NCBI GenBank assembly: GCA_041493955.1 | Contig: JBGPZW010000010.1 | Location: forward strand, 1-38,888 | DNA length: 38,888 bases | Direction: 5' to 3' | From: QHYU01 sp041493955 | Lineage (GTDB): Bacteria > Acidobacteriota > Terriglobia > Acidiferrales > UBA7541 | Shown: positions 6,522-15,223 of the stretch, one piece after another | Layout: each line of letters begins with the position of its first letter | Numbering within the stretch: position 1 is the stretch's first letter | The notes under the pieces: generated by a model | What the model saw: the letters and a program-made list of their open reading frames with translations, nothing else | The model's database searches: none | What the model was told of the DNA's origin: nothing | Position numbers and translations under genes: made by a program

Positions 6522-8032
6522 CAGCGGCCCTCCGGGCCGGTCGGCGAAGACAAGTGGCTGCGTTTGCGGCTATAGAGGAAATATATCACCAGTCCGATGG
6601 CCAGCCAGACGACGAACCGGATCCAGTTCTCCAGCGGCAACCCGGCCATCAGTATAAGACAGAAGAAAACGGAAAGTGGAGCCACCAGCCAGACCAGGGG
6701 CACGCGGAAGGCGCGCGGGCGCTCGGGCTGGGTGCGCCGCAGGATGAGCACGGCGAGCGACACCAGCACGAAGGCAAACAGCGTGCCGATATTGGCCAGA
6801 TCCGCGAAGGTGTCGATGTCGAAAACACCGGAAGGGATGGCCACGAAAATCCCGGCCACCATCGTGGCCACGTGCGGCGTGCGGAACTTCTTGTGGACGC
6901 GGGAGAACGCCCTGGGCAGCAAGCCGTCGCGCGACATCGCGAACCAGACGCGCGCCTGGCCAAGCTGAAAAACCAGCAGCGAAGAGATCATTCCGGTGAG
7001 CGCGCCGATGGTCACCCAGCGTTCGACCCTGTAGAGCTTGATGGCGTGGAGGGCATTGATGACCGGCGCGGCGTTGGAGAGCGACTTCCAGGGCTGGATG
7101 CCGGTCAGCACGATGGCCACGGAAACATAGAAAAGAGTGCAGACCGCGAGAGAGAAGAGGATCCCCAGGGGGAGGTCGCGCTTGGGGTTCTTGCACTCTT
7201 CGGCAGCGGTGGAGACCGAATCGAAACCGATGTAGGTGAAGAAGACGATGGCGCCGCCGGTCAGCACGCCCTGCCAGCGGTTGGGCATGAAGGGGTGCCA
7301 GTTGTTCGTGTCCACGAATTTGGCCGCCGCGAAGACGAAGATCAGGATGGCGACCAGTTTGATGCCCACCATCAGGCTGTTGGCTTCGGCGGATTCGCGG
7401 ATGCCGATCACGAGCAGGATGGTCAGCAACATCACAATGGTGAATCCGGGAAGGTTGAAATTCAACTGCCAGCCGGTCGCGGGACTGTAGGCCGGCGCGG
7501 AGAGCGCCACTGGCAAATGGAGGCCGAAGCCCTGCAAGAGCTTGTTCACGTGCTCGGAGAAGCCGACGGCGACGCCCATGTTGGAGACGGCGTACTCGAG
7601 CACCAGATCCCAGCCGATGATCCAGGCTACGAGTTCGCCGAGCGTAGCGTAAGTGTAGGTATAGGCGCTGCCGGCGATGGGGATCATCGAAGCCAGCTCC
7701 GCGTAACAGAGGCCGGCCAAGCCGCACACGATGGCGACCAAGAGGAAAGAAAGCGCGATGGCCGGGCCGGCGCCGGGCCGGCCGGTGGTCAGCGCTTGAT
7801 GGCCGTGCAGCAGGACGTCGAGGAGCGGCGCCTTCAACAGCGAGGGGTATTTTACGACTTCGCCTGCCGCGGCGGTGCCGGTGAAGACGAAGATCCCCGT
7901 GCCGATGATCGCACCGATGCCCAGTGCGGTCAGGCTCAGCACGCCGAGGGTCTTTCTCAACCGGCGCTCGGGAGCCTCGGCCTCGGCAATCAGCTTGTCA
8001 ATGCTCTTGACGCGGAAGAGCTGCGAGCCCAC
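6521..8032 (-). CDS. APC-family amino acid permease
   Basis: Inner-membrane amino acid/polyamine/organocation transporter, 503 residues with 12 or more hydrophobic segments. The signature GIGAIIGTGIFVFTG lies in the first helix (about 38-52), and the cytoplasmic N-terminus FRVKSIDKLIAEAE resembles the cationic amino acid transporter branch (YfnA/CAT-like). The substrate cannot be read from sequence. The start is GTG; a good promoter lies just upstream, and no other in-frame start precedes it. It is the first gene of the permease-nuclease-deaminase operon. It could equally supply amino acids, and its presence beside the nuclease may be incidental. Confidence 0.92.
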   Translation of the reverse strand: MGSQLFRVKSIDKLIAEAEAPERRLRKTLGVLSLTALGIGAIIGTGIFVFTGTAAAGEVVKYPSLLKAPLLDVLLHGHQALTTGRPGAGPAIALSFLLVAIVCGLAGLCYAELASMIPIAGSAYTYTYATLGELVAWIIGWDLVLEYAVSNMGVAVGFSEHVNKLLQGFGLHLPVALSAPAYSPATGWQLNFNLPGFTIVMLLTILLVIGIRESAEANSLMVGIKLVAILIFVFAAAKFVDTNNWHPFMPNRWQGVLTGGAIVFFTYIGFDSVSTAAEECKNPKRDLPLGILFSLAVCTLFYVSVAIVLTGIQPWKSLSNAAPVINALHAIKLYRVERWVTIGALTGMISSLLVFQLGQARVWFAMSRDGLLPRAFSRVHKKFRTPHVATMVAGIFVAIPSGVFDIDTFADLANIGTLFAFVLVSLAVLILRRTQPERPRAFRVPLVWLVAPLSVFFCLILMAGLPLENWIRFVVWLAIGLVIYFLYSRKRSHLSSPTGPEGR

Positions 8033-8061
8033 CCTTCACCACCCACCGGAAAAACTGGGCC

Positions 8062-8090
8062 ACTCTACCCTGAGCGGCGCTGACGCGCAA
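8062..8090 (-). promoter_or_regulatory. Sigma-70-like promoter of the permease operon
   Basis: TTGCGC, 17-nt spacer, TAGAGT on the minus strand. Transcription would start near 8055, giving a leader of about 23 nt before the GTG at 8032. Confidence 0.55.
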
Positions 8091-8124
8091 CCTGCTATGG
8101 AGAGGATGTCGTGCGGTAGATGGC

Positions 8125-10371
8125 TCACGCGCGTTCCAGGTTGGCGTAGCGCTCCATCAGCTTCTTGGTGCCGTAGTCGCTGAAGCTGACGGTGAGCTTG
8201 CGGTCGTCGCCTTCGCCATCCACGCCAATGATGGTGCCCAGGCCGTAGGTGGGATGGCGCACGCGGATGCCGACGAGGGGGTTGGTATCGCCCTTCCGCG
8301 GCCGGTCCGCTGCGCCGCTCCGGGAGGTGCGCGGCCGCGGCGGCGGAGCAGAGCCGCGGCGGATGCGCCGCGCGAATTCCTCGGGAGTGAAAGAGTACTC
8401 CGGATCCGGTTCGTAGCGCCGGGTGGCGCCGGCCTCGGCCAGCGAGCCCTCGGCCGTGTCCACTAGCTCTCCGGGAATCTCGCTGAGGAAGCGCGAAGGC
8501 AGCGAGCCTTCCAGGCGCTCGTTGCCATAGATGCGGCGATAGACGGCGCGGGTGAGCGCCAGTGAATCCTTGGCGCGCGTCATGCCTACGTAACAGAGGC
8601 GGCGCTCCTCTTCGATGTCTGACTCGCGTTTGAGCGAGCGGCTGTGCGGGAAGACGCCTTCCTCGAGACCCACGAGGAAAACGTGATCGAACTCCAGCCC
8701 CTTGGCGCTGTGAAGCGTCATCAGGGTGATCGGAGCGCGCTCGTCGTAGCCGTCGGCGTCGCTGACGAGCGCCGCGCGATCGAGGAAGTCGGTGAGCGTT
8801 TCGCCGCGCTCGGCGCCTTCCGTCAGGGCGTTGACCAGCTCCTGGAGGTTCTCGGCGCGGGCCAGATCCTCGGGGGTGTTGCGCTGGGCCAGCGTGTCCA
8901 GATAACCGGAGCGGTCGAGCACGAGCTTGAGGAAAAGCGCCGGCGGCGTGTCCGCCGCCTCCGCCCGCAAACCTTCGATGAGATCACGAAAACTCCTGAG
9001 AGGAGCGGTGGCGCGTCCGCCGGCGGTGGAATCGAGCGTCGCGGCGATCGCCGACCAGAGCGATCCGCCGCGCTCGCGGGCGAGTGCCCGCAAGGCTTCT
9101 ACAGTGGTCTTGCCAATTCCGCGGGGCGGCGTGTTGAGCACACGCAGCAGGGCCACGTCGTCGCCGGGGTGGATGGCCAGGCGAGCGTAGGCCAGGGCGT
9201 CCTTCACCTCCGCGCGCTGGTAAAAGCTGAAGCCGCCCAGGACGCGATAGCGAATGCTCATCCGCCGGAACACTTCTTCGAGGGCGCGCGACTGGAAGTT
9301 GGTGCGATAGAGTACGGCAAGCTGTGCCGAGGGGTCGCGCCGTTGCAGGGCAAAGAGTTGCCCAGCGACGTACTCGGCCTCGCCGTTGGGATCGCGCGCC
9401 TCATAGAACGTGAGGTTGGCGCCCTCGCCGCGCGTGGCCGTCAGCGTCTTGCCCAAGCGGTGAACGTTGTTCTTCACGACGCCGCTCGCTGCGTCCAGGA
9501 TCTTTTGCGTCGAACGGTAGTTCTGCTCGAGCCGGATCACCTTGGCGTCGGGAAAATCATCGGTGAAGCGCAGGATGTGGCCGACATCGGCGCCTCGCCA
9601 GCCGTAGATGGACTGGTCCTCGTCGCCGACGACGCAGAGGTTGCGGCGGTCGCCGGCGAGCAGGCGCAGGAGGTCGTACTGGACGCGATTGGTGTCCTGG
9701 TATTCGTCCACCTGGACGTACTGGAAGCGACCGGTCCAACTCGCGCGGGCGTCGTCGAAGTCGCGCAGGATTTCCACGGCGCGCAGGAGCAAGTCATCAA
9801 AGTCGAGCGCACCGGCCTGGTGCAGAATCTCCTCGTAGGCGGCGAAGGCCTTCGCCAGCCGGCGGCTGTTCTCGTCTTCGGCCTCAGCGGCAAGCTGCTC
9901 GGGAGTCTGACCGTGGTTCTTGGCGAAACTGATGCGATCCAGCATGCTGCTAGCCCCGTTGCCGGTTTCTTCAACGCCCAGTTTGCCCAGCGCCAGCTTT
10001 AGCGCGGCGGTCTGATCGTCGTCGTCGTAGATGGCGAAGTCGCGCGGGAGGCCAAGCCGCGGCGCCTCGCGACGCAGCAGGCGCGCGCAGAACGAGTGAA
10101 ACGTGGAGACCCACGGCTCGCCCGGATCGCGGCCGCTGCGCGCGAGCAGCTTCGCGACGCGCTCTTTCATCTGGTCGGCGGCTTTGTTGGTGAACGTGAC
10201 GGCGAGGATCGAACCGCCGGGAACGCCCTGCTCGATGAGGTAGGCGATACGGTAGGTGATGACGCGCGTCTTACCCGTCCCGGCACCCGCCAGTACCAGC
10301 ACGGGTCCCTCGGTGGCCAGGACGGCTTCGCCCTGCTGGGGGTTGGGGTTAAGGTCGTCGAGAAGAGTCAT
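8125..10371 (-). CDS. pcrA: ATP-dependent DNA helicase UvrD/PcrA
   Basis: Superfamily 1A 3'-5' helicase for nucleotide excision and mismatch repair and removal of stalled complexes. At 748 residues it is standard size. Motifs in order: Q-motif region LNPNPQQGEAV, Walker A AGAGTGKT (28-35), DEYQDTNRVQYDLL (II), GDEDQSIYGWRGAD (III), QNYRST (IV), TLHSAKGLEFDHVFL (V) and RRLCYVGMTRAKDSL (VI). The last 45 residues (IRVRHPTYGLGTIIGV to the end) form the Tudor-like domain through which PcrA/UvrD contacts RNA polymerase. The frame extends upstream to 10629, but that part is low-complexity antisense to the next gene. The ATG at 10371 begins the conserved sequence and sits about 22 nt after a predicted transcription start. 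Confidence 0.96.
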   Translation of the reverse strand: MTLLDDLNPNPQQGEAVLATEGPVLVLAGAGTGKTRVITYRIAYLIEQGVPGGSILAVTFTNKAADQMKERVAKLLARSGRDPGEPWVSTFHSFCARLLRREAPRLGLPRDFAIYDDDDQTAALKLALGKLGVEETGNGASSMLDRISFAKNHGQTPEQLAAEAEDENSRRLAKAFAAYEEILHQAGALDFDDLLLRAVEILRDFDDARASWTGRFQYVQVDEYQDTNRVQYDLLRLLAGDRRNLCVVGDEDQSIYGWRGADVGHILRFTDDFPDAKVIRLEQNYRSTQKILDAASGVVKNNVHRLGKTLTATRGEGANLTFYEARDPNGEAEYVAGQLFALQRRDPSAQLAVLYRTNFQSRALEEVFRRMSIRYRVLGGFSFYQRAEVKDALAYARLAIHPGDDVALLRVLNTPPRGIGKTTVEALRALARERGGSLWSAIAATLDSTAGGRATAPLRSFRDLIEGLRAEAADTPPALFLKLVLDRSGYLDTLAQRNTPEDLARAENLQELVNALTEGAERGETLTDFLDRAALVSDADGYDERAPITLMTLHSAKGLEFDHVFLVGLEEGVFPHSRSLKRESDIEEERRLCYVGMTRAKDSLALTRAVYRRIYGNERLEGSLPSRFLSEIPGELVDTAEGSLAEAGATRRYEPDPEYSFTPEEFARRIRRGSAPPPRPRTSRSGAADRPRKGDTNPLVGIRVRHPTYGLGTIIGVDGEGDDRKLTVSFSDYGTKKLMERYANLERA

Positions 10372-10399
10372 GGGGAGCGGAGGCCCGCGAGCAAGATTG

Positions 10400-10428
10400 A
10401 TTCTAGCCGAGCCTCCGCGATTCGGCAA
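10400..10428 (-). promoter_or_regulatory. Sigma-70-like promoter of pcrA
   Basis: TTGCCG, 17-nt spacer, TAGAAT on the minus strand, between the stop of the secreted-protein gene and the pcrA ATG. Predicted start near 10393. Confidence 0.6.
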
Positions 10429-10450
10429 ATCGCGGCGCGGAGGTTGTGTT

Positions 10451-11092
10451 TCAGCGCGGGGGGGCGGAGCCCAGATCCACTTCAAAGAAAAGAAGCGGCC
10501 GTTTGCTGTCCATGAATTTGAGGCCGGGTGCGTAGAACTTCGCGTAGGGAAGCCAATCGAAGCGGTAGTTGACGTCGAAGAAGAAAATGCCGTGTACGGT
10601 GGCGTGCGGAGGAAGGAGATCGGTTTCAAAGGCCGTGGCGCGCAGGGTGGTCACCAGCTCATTCCACTCCTTCGTGTGGCCGGGAGGCTTAGGCCCGCGG
10701 CCGGGAACCGGGAGGGGAACGCGCGAGGTGGTGGGATTCGGCCCTCCCTTGTTCAGGATGCGGTCGGCCACGTCCTCGGCAGCCAGGGCCCCGAATCGTT
10801 GCCGGCGGATGTCGGGCGGCGTCAGGATGAGCCGGATACTCTCCAGGTCGAGCTCGATGGGCTTGTCCGTGTCGTTGCGGAAGTAAACTTCGATCGCCAG
10901 GATACCTGCGGCGTGGGGATTCTTCTTTCCGAAGCGCTCCTTGTATCGCGCGGCGTCGAGATAAGGATCGGCGGCGATCAGCAACCCTTCATGTGCGTCG
11001 CGGGCGGGCAGGGAAGCCAGATCCACTTGCGCGAAAACAGCGCCGGCGCCGGAGACGGCGAGGAAAGCGGCGATCGCAAGCGATTTCAGCAT
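10451..11092 (-). CDS. Secreted hypothetical protein, 213 aa
   Basis: Unrecognised family. A clear signal peptide (MLKSLAIAAFLAVSGAGAVFA, cleavage near residue 21) is followed by about 190 residues. They include a beta-sandwich-like strand pair (GILAIEVYFRNDTDKPIEL), a Pro-rich loop (about 125-145) and a C-terminal strand-rich part (HGIFFFDVNYRFD, PLLFFEVDL). No catalytic motif or cysteine is visible. The strand pattern resembles periplasmic immunoglobulin-like proteins, which is only a structural guess. It lies upstream of pcrA and diverges from the LPS operon with a shared 150-bp region. Confidence 0.8.
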   Translation of the reverse strand: MLKSLAIAAFLAVSGAGAVFAQVDLASLPARDAHEGLLIAADPYLDAARYKERFGKKNPHAAGILAIEVYFRNDTDKPIELDLESIRLILTPPDIRRQRFGALAAEDVADRILNKGGPNPTTSRVPLPVPGRGPKPPGHTKEWNELVTTLRATAFETDLLPPHATVHGIFFFDVNYRFDWLPYAKFYAPGLKFMDSKRPLLFFEVDLGSAPPR

Positions 11093-11162
11093 CGGATTCG
11101 GCCCCTGTGGGGATGCCCGGTCGCGGTGGGAGTTGCCCGTGCCGGCCGGCCCCGGGAAACAC

Positions 11163-11168
11163 TATAAT
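11163..11168 (+). promoter_or_regulatory. TATAAT -10 box, candidate promoter of the LPS core operon
   Basis: A perfect TATAAT on the plus strand in the divergent spacer, about 75 nt before waaA. The -35 position (TGCCGG at 11140-11145 with 17-nt spacing) is poor. A TTGCCC at 11133 is too far away (24 nt). It is the only good -10 box between the divergent genes. Confidence 0.4.
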
Positions 11169-11243
11169 ACCGGGTTTGCTTGCGCCTGTCCCTGATCCTG
11201 GGCGAAGCGCATTTCGGGGGGCGCGGCGATCGCCGCCATCTCA

Positions 11244-12590
11244 ATGTATTGGTTCTACAGTGCGCTGACCGTTGCGGGGATGCTTCTGCTCTTGCCCTAC
11301 TTCCTCGTCCAGGGGCTGCGCCGAGGCAAGTACCTTGACAACATCCGCGAGCGGCTTGGACGGCTGCCCGCCGAAGTGTCCTCGAGCGACCCCAACGCGC
11401 CCGGCGCGATCTGGATTCACGCCGTGTCGGTGGGCGAAGCCCTGGCGGCGTTGCCATTGGCGCGCCGGCTGAAGCAGCGCTACCCGGAGCACCGCCTGGT
11501 GGTCTCGACGACCACGGCCACCGGCCAGCGCCTGGCTGGCAAGCGGATGGACTTCGCTGACGAGGTGTTCTACTTCCCGCTCGACTGGGCAGGCCCAGTG
11601 CGGCGCGTCTTGAGGGCGGTGCGCCCGGCGCTGGTGGTAATTCTCGAGACTGAGATCTGGCCGAATTTCCTGCGCGAGGCGCAGCGGGCGGGCGTACCGG
11701 TGGTTTTCGTCAACGGGCGAATCTCCGTGCGGTCGTTCCGGCGTTACCAGCGCGCGCTGCGGTTTTTCGGGATTTTCCTGCGCGGCTTTCTCCGCCGCGT
11801 GCTCTCCAGTCCGGCCGTGTTCCTGATGCAATCGAAGGACGACGCCGAGCGCTTGCTGGCGTTGGGCGCGCCGGCCGAGCGTGTGGTGGTCTCCGGAAAC
11901 ATGAAATACGACCTCGCACCTTCGGACTCCGCGCCGGTGGTGAGCTGGCTGGAAAGCGAGCTGCGGCGGTGCGATCGCCGCCCCGTGATCGTCGCCGGGA
12001 GTGTCGCCGAGGGCGAGGAGCACATCGTGCTGATCGCCTTCGGCATCGTGCAGGGACAATTCCAGCGCGCCCTGCTGGTGCTGGCGCCGCGAAAGCCCGA
12101 GCGGTTCGACGCCACAGCCAGCCTCATCGAGGAGTCCCAGCGAAAATTTGTGCGCCGCAGCCAGCTCTCGGTCAATGGCGGGCCGTGCACCGCGCTCGAC
12201 GATTCCACCAGCGTCCTTCTGCTCGACAGCGTGGGCGAGCTGGCCAGCCTTTATCGCCTGGCCGACGCCGTGTTTGTCGGAGGCTCGCTGGTGCCGGCGG
12301 GCGGGCACAACATCCTCGAGCCCGCCGCCGTCGGCAAGCCACCGCTGTTCGGGCCTTGGATGGAGAACTTCCGGGAGATGGCCCGGCTATTCGTCGAAGC
12401 TGGGGCCGGCCTGGAGGTTAACAGCCCTGAAGACCTCGGTGTGGCCTGGATCGAACTGGTGCAGGACGCTGCCCGGCGGGAGCGCATGGGCGCCGCCGCG
12501 CGCGGCCTCGTCGAGAGCAACCGCGGCGCCACCGAGCGCTCCATGGATGCCATTTCCGCAATCCTGGCGACTGCACGGAGCGGCCGGTGA
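11244..12590 (+). CDS. waaA: 3-deoxy-D-manno-octulosonic acid (Kdo) transferase
   Basis: Transfers Kdo from CMP-Kdo to lipid A precursor at the cytoplasmic face of the inner membrane; 448 residues against about 420-430 usual. An N-terminal membrane anchor (residues 5-22) precedes a GT-B fold. The VSVGEA motif with the presumed catalytic Glu at 65 is present, followed by TTTATGQ, ETEIWPN, NGRIS, GSVAEGEEH and the C-terminal donor-site sequence GGSLVPAGGHNILEPA. It opens a tightly packed operon; the stop overlaps the lpxK start by 4 nt (GTGA). No clear ribosome site precedes the ATG. Whether it adds one, two or more Kdo residues cannot be told. Confidence 0.95.
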   Translation: MYWFYSALTVAGMLLLLPYFLVQGLRRGKYLDNIRERLGRLPAEVSSSDPNAPGAIWIHAVSVGEALAALPLARRLKQRYPEHRLVVSTTTATGQRLAGKRMDFADEVFYFPLDWAGPVRRVLRAVRPALVVILETEIWPNFLREAQRAGVPVVFVNGRISVRSFRRYQRALRFFGIFLRGFLRRVLSSPAVFLMQSKDDAERLLALGAPAERVVVSGNMKYDLAPSDSAPVVSWLESELRRCDRRPVIVAGSVAEGEEHIVLIAFGIVQGQFQRALLVLAPRKPERFDATASLIEESQRKFVRRSQLSVNGGPCTALDDSTSVLLLDSVGELASLYRLADAVFVGGSLVPAGGHNILEPAAVGKPPLFGPWMENFREMARLFVEAGAGLEVNSPEDLGVAWIELVQDAARRERMGAAARGLVESNRGATERSMDAISAILATARSGR

Positions 12591-13609
12591 GATTGCCCGC
12601 GGTGGTGAGCTGGCTGCTGTGGCCGGTGTCCCTGGCTTACCAGGCCTTTGTGCGGCTGCGCGCCTGGTGCTACCGGCAGGGCATTTTCAAGCAACGCCGG
12701 CTGAATGGCGTGGTCATCAGCGTTGGCAATCTGACGGTCGGCGGCACGGGCAAGACACCGATGGTTCTGTGGATCACGGAGCGGCTGCTCGAAGAGGGCA
12801 AACGGGCCGGTATTCTGACGCGCGGCTATCGGAGCCGGCCCGAAGAGAGGGGCGTACCCAGCAGCGATGAAGTGGCACTGTTGCGTGGCCGCCTGGGCAA
12901 GAAAGTGCAATTCGGCATCGGGGCTGACCGCTACGCGAAGGGCCGGATGCTCGAACGGCACGGAGTGGATTGGTTCGTGCTTGACGACGGCTTCCAGCAT
13001 CTGCGCCTCGCGCGCGACGTGGATATCGTCCTGATTGATGCCACCGATCCGTTCGGTGGCGGGCATGTACTCCCTGCCGGAAGGCTGCGCGAGCCAAGGT
13101 CCGCGCTGGCGCGGGCCGACCTCGTAGTCATCACGCGCAGCGAACATGCTCCCGCCGTCGAAGCAGTCGTCCGGCACCACACGCAGGCGCCTATTTTCTA
13201 TGCGCAAACGCAATTGAAAGACGTCATCACACATCTTGTTGAGCCTGACCGAATCGCAACTTTCGACGCGCGCGGGATACGAGTTTTTGCCTTCTGCGCC
13301 CTCGGCAATCCCACCGCCTTCTATGAAGACCTGCGGCGCTGGGGCCTGGAGGTCGCCGGCAACGCCAGCTTTCCCGACCACCATCGCTATTCGCAGGCGG
13401 ATGCGGGCGAAATCGAGCGCCGGGCGCAGGCGGCCGGGGCGCAAGCGCTGTTGTGCACGGAGAAAGACATCTACAATCTCGGAGCCGTTGAGTTCCGCCC
13501 GCTTCCCGTTTTCCATTGCTGCATCGAGCTGTGCATCTTTGAGGCCGAGTCGTTCTGGCGGATCGTGACCGAGATTCTCGAACGCAAGCGAGCCGCGGTG
13601 GCGCGATGA
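12587..13609 (+). CDS. lpxK: Tetraacyldisaccharide 4'-kinase
   Basis: Phosphorylates the 4' position of the lipid A disaccharide at the inner membrane using ATP; 340 residues, typical. The N-terminal hydrophobic segment (VVSWLLWPVSLAYQAFV) anchors it. The Walker A variant VGGTGKTP lies at 51-58, the family motif DDGFQHLRLARD around 137-148, and FGGGHVLPAGRLREP follows. The GTG start overlaps the waaA stop by 4 nt, so translation is probably coupled. Next to waaA and the heptose genes it confirms a lipid A-core assembly unit. Confidence 0.96.
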   Translation: MRLPAVVSWLLWPVSLAYQAFVRLRAWCYRQGIFKQRRLNGVVISVGNLTVGGTGKTPMVLWITERLLEEGKRAGILTRGYRSRPEERGVPSSDEVALLRGRLGKKVQFGIGADRYAKGRMLERHGVDWFVLDDGFQHLRLARDVDIVLIDATDPFGGGHVLPAGRLREPRSALARADLVVITRSEHAPAVEAVVRHHTQAPIFYAQTQLKDVITHLVEPDRIATFDARGIRVFAFCALGNPTAFYEDLRRWGLEVAGNASFPDHHRYSQADAGEIERRAQAAGAQALLCTEKDIYNLGAVEFRPLPVFHCCIELCIFEAESFWRIVTEILERKRAAVAR

Positions 13610-14661
13610 AGATTCTCGTGCGCGCGACCAATTGGGTTGGCGACGCGGTGATGTCCATTCCCGCGCTGGGGGCGATTCGCGGGCGCTGGCCGCGCGCCGA
13701 GATCACAATCCTGGGGCGGGCCTGGGTCGCCGACCTGTATCGCGGCCAGGGCTACGCCGACCACCTGCTCGTCTTCGACCATGCAGGGCGTCACCGCGGG
13801 CTGATGGGCCGCGTGCGGCTCATCTCCGAGCTTCGCCGCGAGCGCTTCGACGTGGCCCTGCTCCTTCAGAATGCCTTCGAGGCGGCCTGGCTCGCCTCGC
13901 GCGCGCGCATTCCTGTCCGCATCGGCTACAACCGGGACGCGCGCGGGTTTCTGCTCACGCGCGCGGTGCGCACGCCCCGGCCGGGCGAAATCCCCGCGCA
14001 TGAGAGCTACTACTACCTGGAGCTGCTGCGCCGCGCAGGGTGGATCGAACAACTGGGCAATCTCGAGCGGATCGAGTTGCGCGTGGACCCGGCAGCGCAC
14101 GAGCGCGCCGAGACCATTCTGCTTCGCGGGGGGGCCCGCCGCGGTGCCCGGCGCGTGGCGCTGGCGCCGGGGGCGGCCTATGGCTCGGCCAAATGCTGGC
14201 CGCCGGAACGCTACGCCGCGCTGGCCGACCGCGCAATTGCTGATTTCGACGCCGATGTGATACTTTTCGGCACGGTCGCGGAACGCGAAGTCGCGCAGAG
14301 AATTGCGGCCGCGATGCGCCACCGGCCCATCACACTCGTGGGAGAAACCTCCATCGGCGACATGCCCGCACTTCTGGCAGGGTGTCACCTGTTCATCGGC
14401 AACGATTCGGGAGCGATGCACGTGGCCGCCGCGGTGGGACTGCCGGTGGTCGGGATCTTCGGGCCAACCGACCCGGCCGGGACCGCGCCGGTGACGCCTC
14501 GTTTCACCATGGTGCGGCAGGCCGTTTCGTGCAGCCCCTGTTTCTTGCGTCACTGCCCCGTGGACCATCGCTGCATGACGCGCATTGAAGTGGACGCCGT
14601 TTATGGGGCGGCAAGGCCGTGGCTCTCCGCGAGCGAACGGGGGAGCGCACGCAGTGTCTAG
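13606..14661 (+). CDS. waaF: ADP-heptose:LPS heptosyltransferase II
   Basis: Glycosyltransferase family 9 enzyme adding the second heptose of the LPS inner core. It has 351 residues. The N-terminus MKILVRATNWVGDAVMSIPA is diagnostic of WaaF. The C-terminal half has GAAYGSAKCWPPERYAAL and GNDSGAMHVAAAVGLPVVGIFGPTDP, the ADP-heptose-binding part. Near the end CSPCFLRHCPVDHRC carries four cysteines, a feature of many WaaF proteins. ATGA overlap with lpxK (4 nt) and an 8-nt overlap with gmhB show tight coupling. The second heptosyltransferase in the operon (16736-17749) has the WaaC-like start. Confidence 0.95.
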   Translation: MKILVRATNWVGDAVMSIPALGAIRGRWPRAEITILGRAWVADLYRGQGYADHLLVFDHAGRHRGLMGRVRLISELRRERFDVALLLQNAFEAAWLASRARIPVRIGYNRDARGFLLTRAVRTPRPGEIPAHESYYYLELLRRAGWIEQLGNLERIELRVDPAAHERAETILLRGGARRGARRVALAPGAAYGSAKCWPPERYAALADRAIADFDADVILFGTVAEREVAQRIAAAMRHRPITLVGETSIGDMPALLAGCHLFIGNDSGAMHVAAAVGLPVVGIFGPTDPAGTAPVTPRFTMVRQAVSCSPCFLRHCPVDHRCMTRIEVDAVYGAARPWLSASERGSARSV

Positions 14662-15223
14662 CGCAGGTGGCCGGAGGCCCGCGGTTTTTCTCGATCGTGA
14701 CGGCACCATCTGTGAGGAGATGGGCTATCTTAATCACATCAGCCGTCTTCATCTGTTTCCTTTTGCCGCCCCGGCCATCCGCCGGCTCAATGACGCGGGC
14801 TTTCCGGTGATTGTCGTGACCAACCAGTCCGGCGTGGCCCGCGGAATCTTTCCCGAATCGCTCGTTCACCTTGTCCACGAAAAACTGTCTACGGAGCTTG
14901 CGGCTGGCGGCGCGCGCCTGGACGGCATTTATTTTTGCCCGCACAAGAGTGAGGAGGCCTGCGGCTGCCGCAAACCGCATCCGGGAATGCTGGAGCGCGC
15001 TGCGCGCGAGCACGGGCTCGATCTCGCTGGTTCGTACGTCGTCGGCGACCGCTATGCCGACCTCGAGATGGCGCATGAAGCCGGCGGTCGGGGCATCCTG
15101 GTTCTGACTGGGTACGGCCGCGGCGAGTTCGAGTTGCACCGCGGAGAATGGCCCCGCCAGCCACACGGGGTGGCCGAAAATTTGTCCGTGGCCGTCGATC
15201 TGATTCTCGAGGAGATCCGGTGA
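14654..15223 (+). CDS. gmhB: D-glycero-beta-D-manno-heptose 1,7-bisphosphate 7-phosphatase
   Basis: HAD-superfamily phosphatase removing the 7-phosphate in ADP-heptose synthesis; 189 residues, as expected. FLDRDGTICEE carries the nucleophile and acid/base Asp pair, TNQSGVARG is motif II, and GDRYADLEMA holds the magnesium site. The zinc loop CPHKSEEACGCRKPHPG (Cys-x-His...Cys-x-Cys) is intact. I chose the GTG at 14654 because upstream codons are inside waaF and not conserved. It overlaps the waaF stop by 8 nt and the next gene by 4 nt (GTGA). Histidinol-phosphate phosphatase is the alternative for this family; the context decides for heptose. Confidence 0.93.
   Translation: MSSAGGRRPAVFLDRDGTICEEMGYLNHISRLHLFPFAAPAIRRLNDAGFPVIVVTNQSGVARGIFPESLVHLVHEKLSTELAAGGARLDGIYFCPHKSEEACGCRKPHPGMLERAAREHGLDLAGSYVVGDRYADLEMAHEAGGRGILVLTGYGRGEFELHRGEWPRQPHGVAENLSVAVDLILEEIR

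Noticed and set aside
5340..8083. Long plus-strand open frames (up to about 500 codons) opposite add, the nuclease and the permease
   Set aside because: All lie antisense to well-supported genes and show low-complexity Gly/Gln/Asp/Glu/His composition.
8644..10002. 452-codon plus-strand frame opposite pcrA
   Set aside because: Antisense to conserved helicase motifs; no independent start signal or domain.
10372..10629. N-terminal extension of pcrA
   Set aside because: The 86 extra residues are Pro/Ser/Thr/Arg-rich, overlap the neighbouring gene and cross the predicted pcrA promoter.
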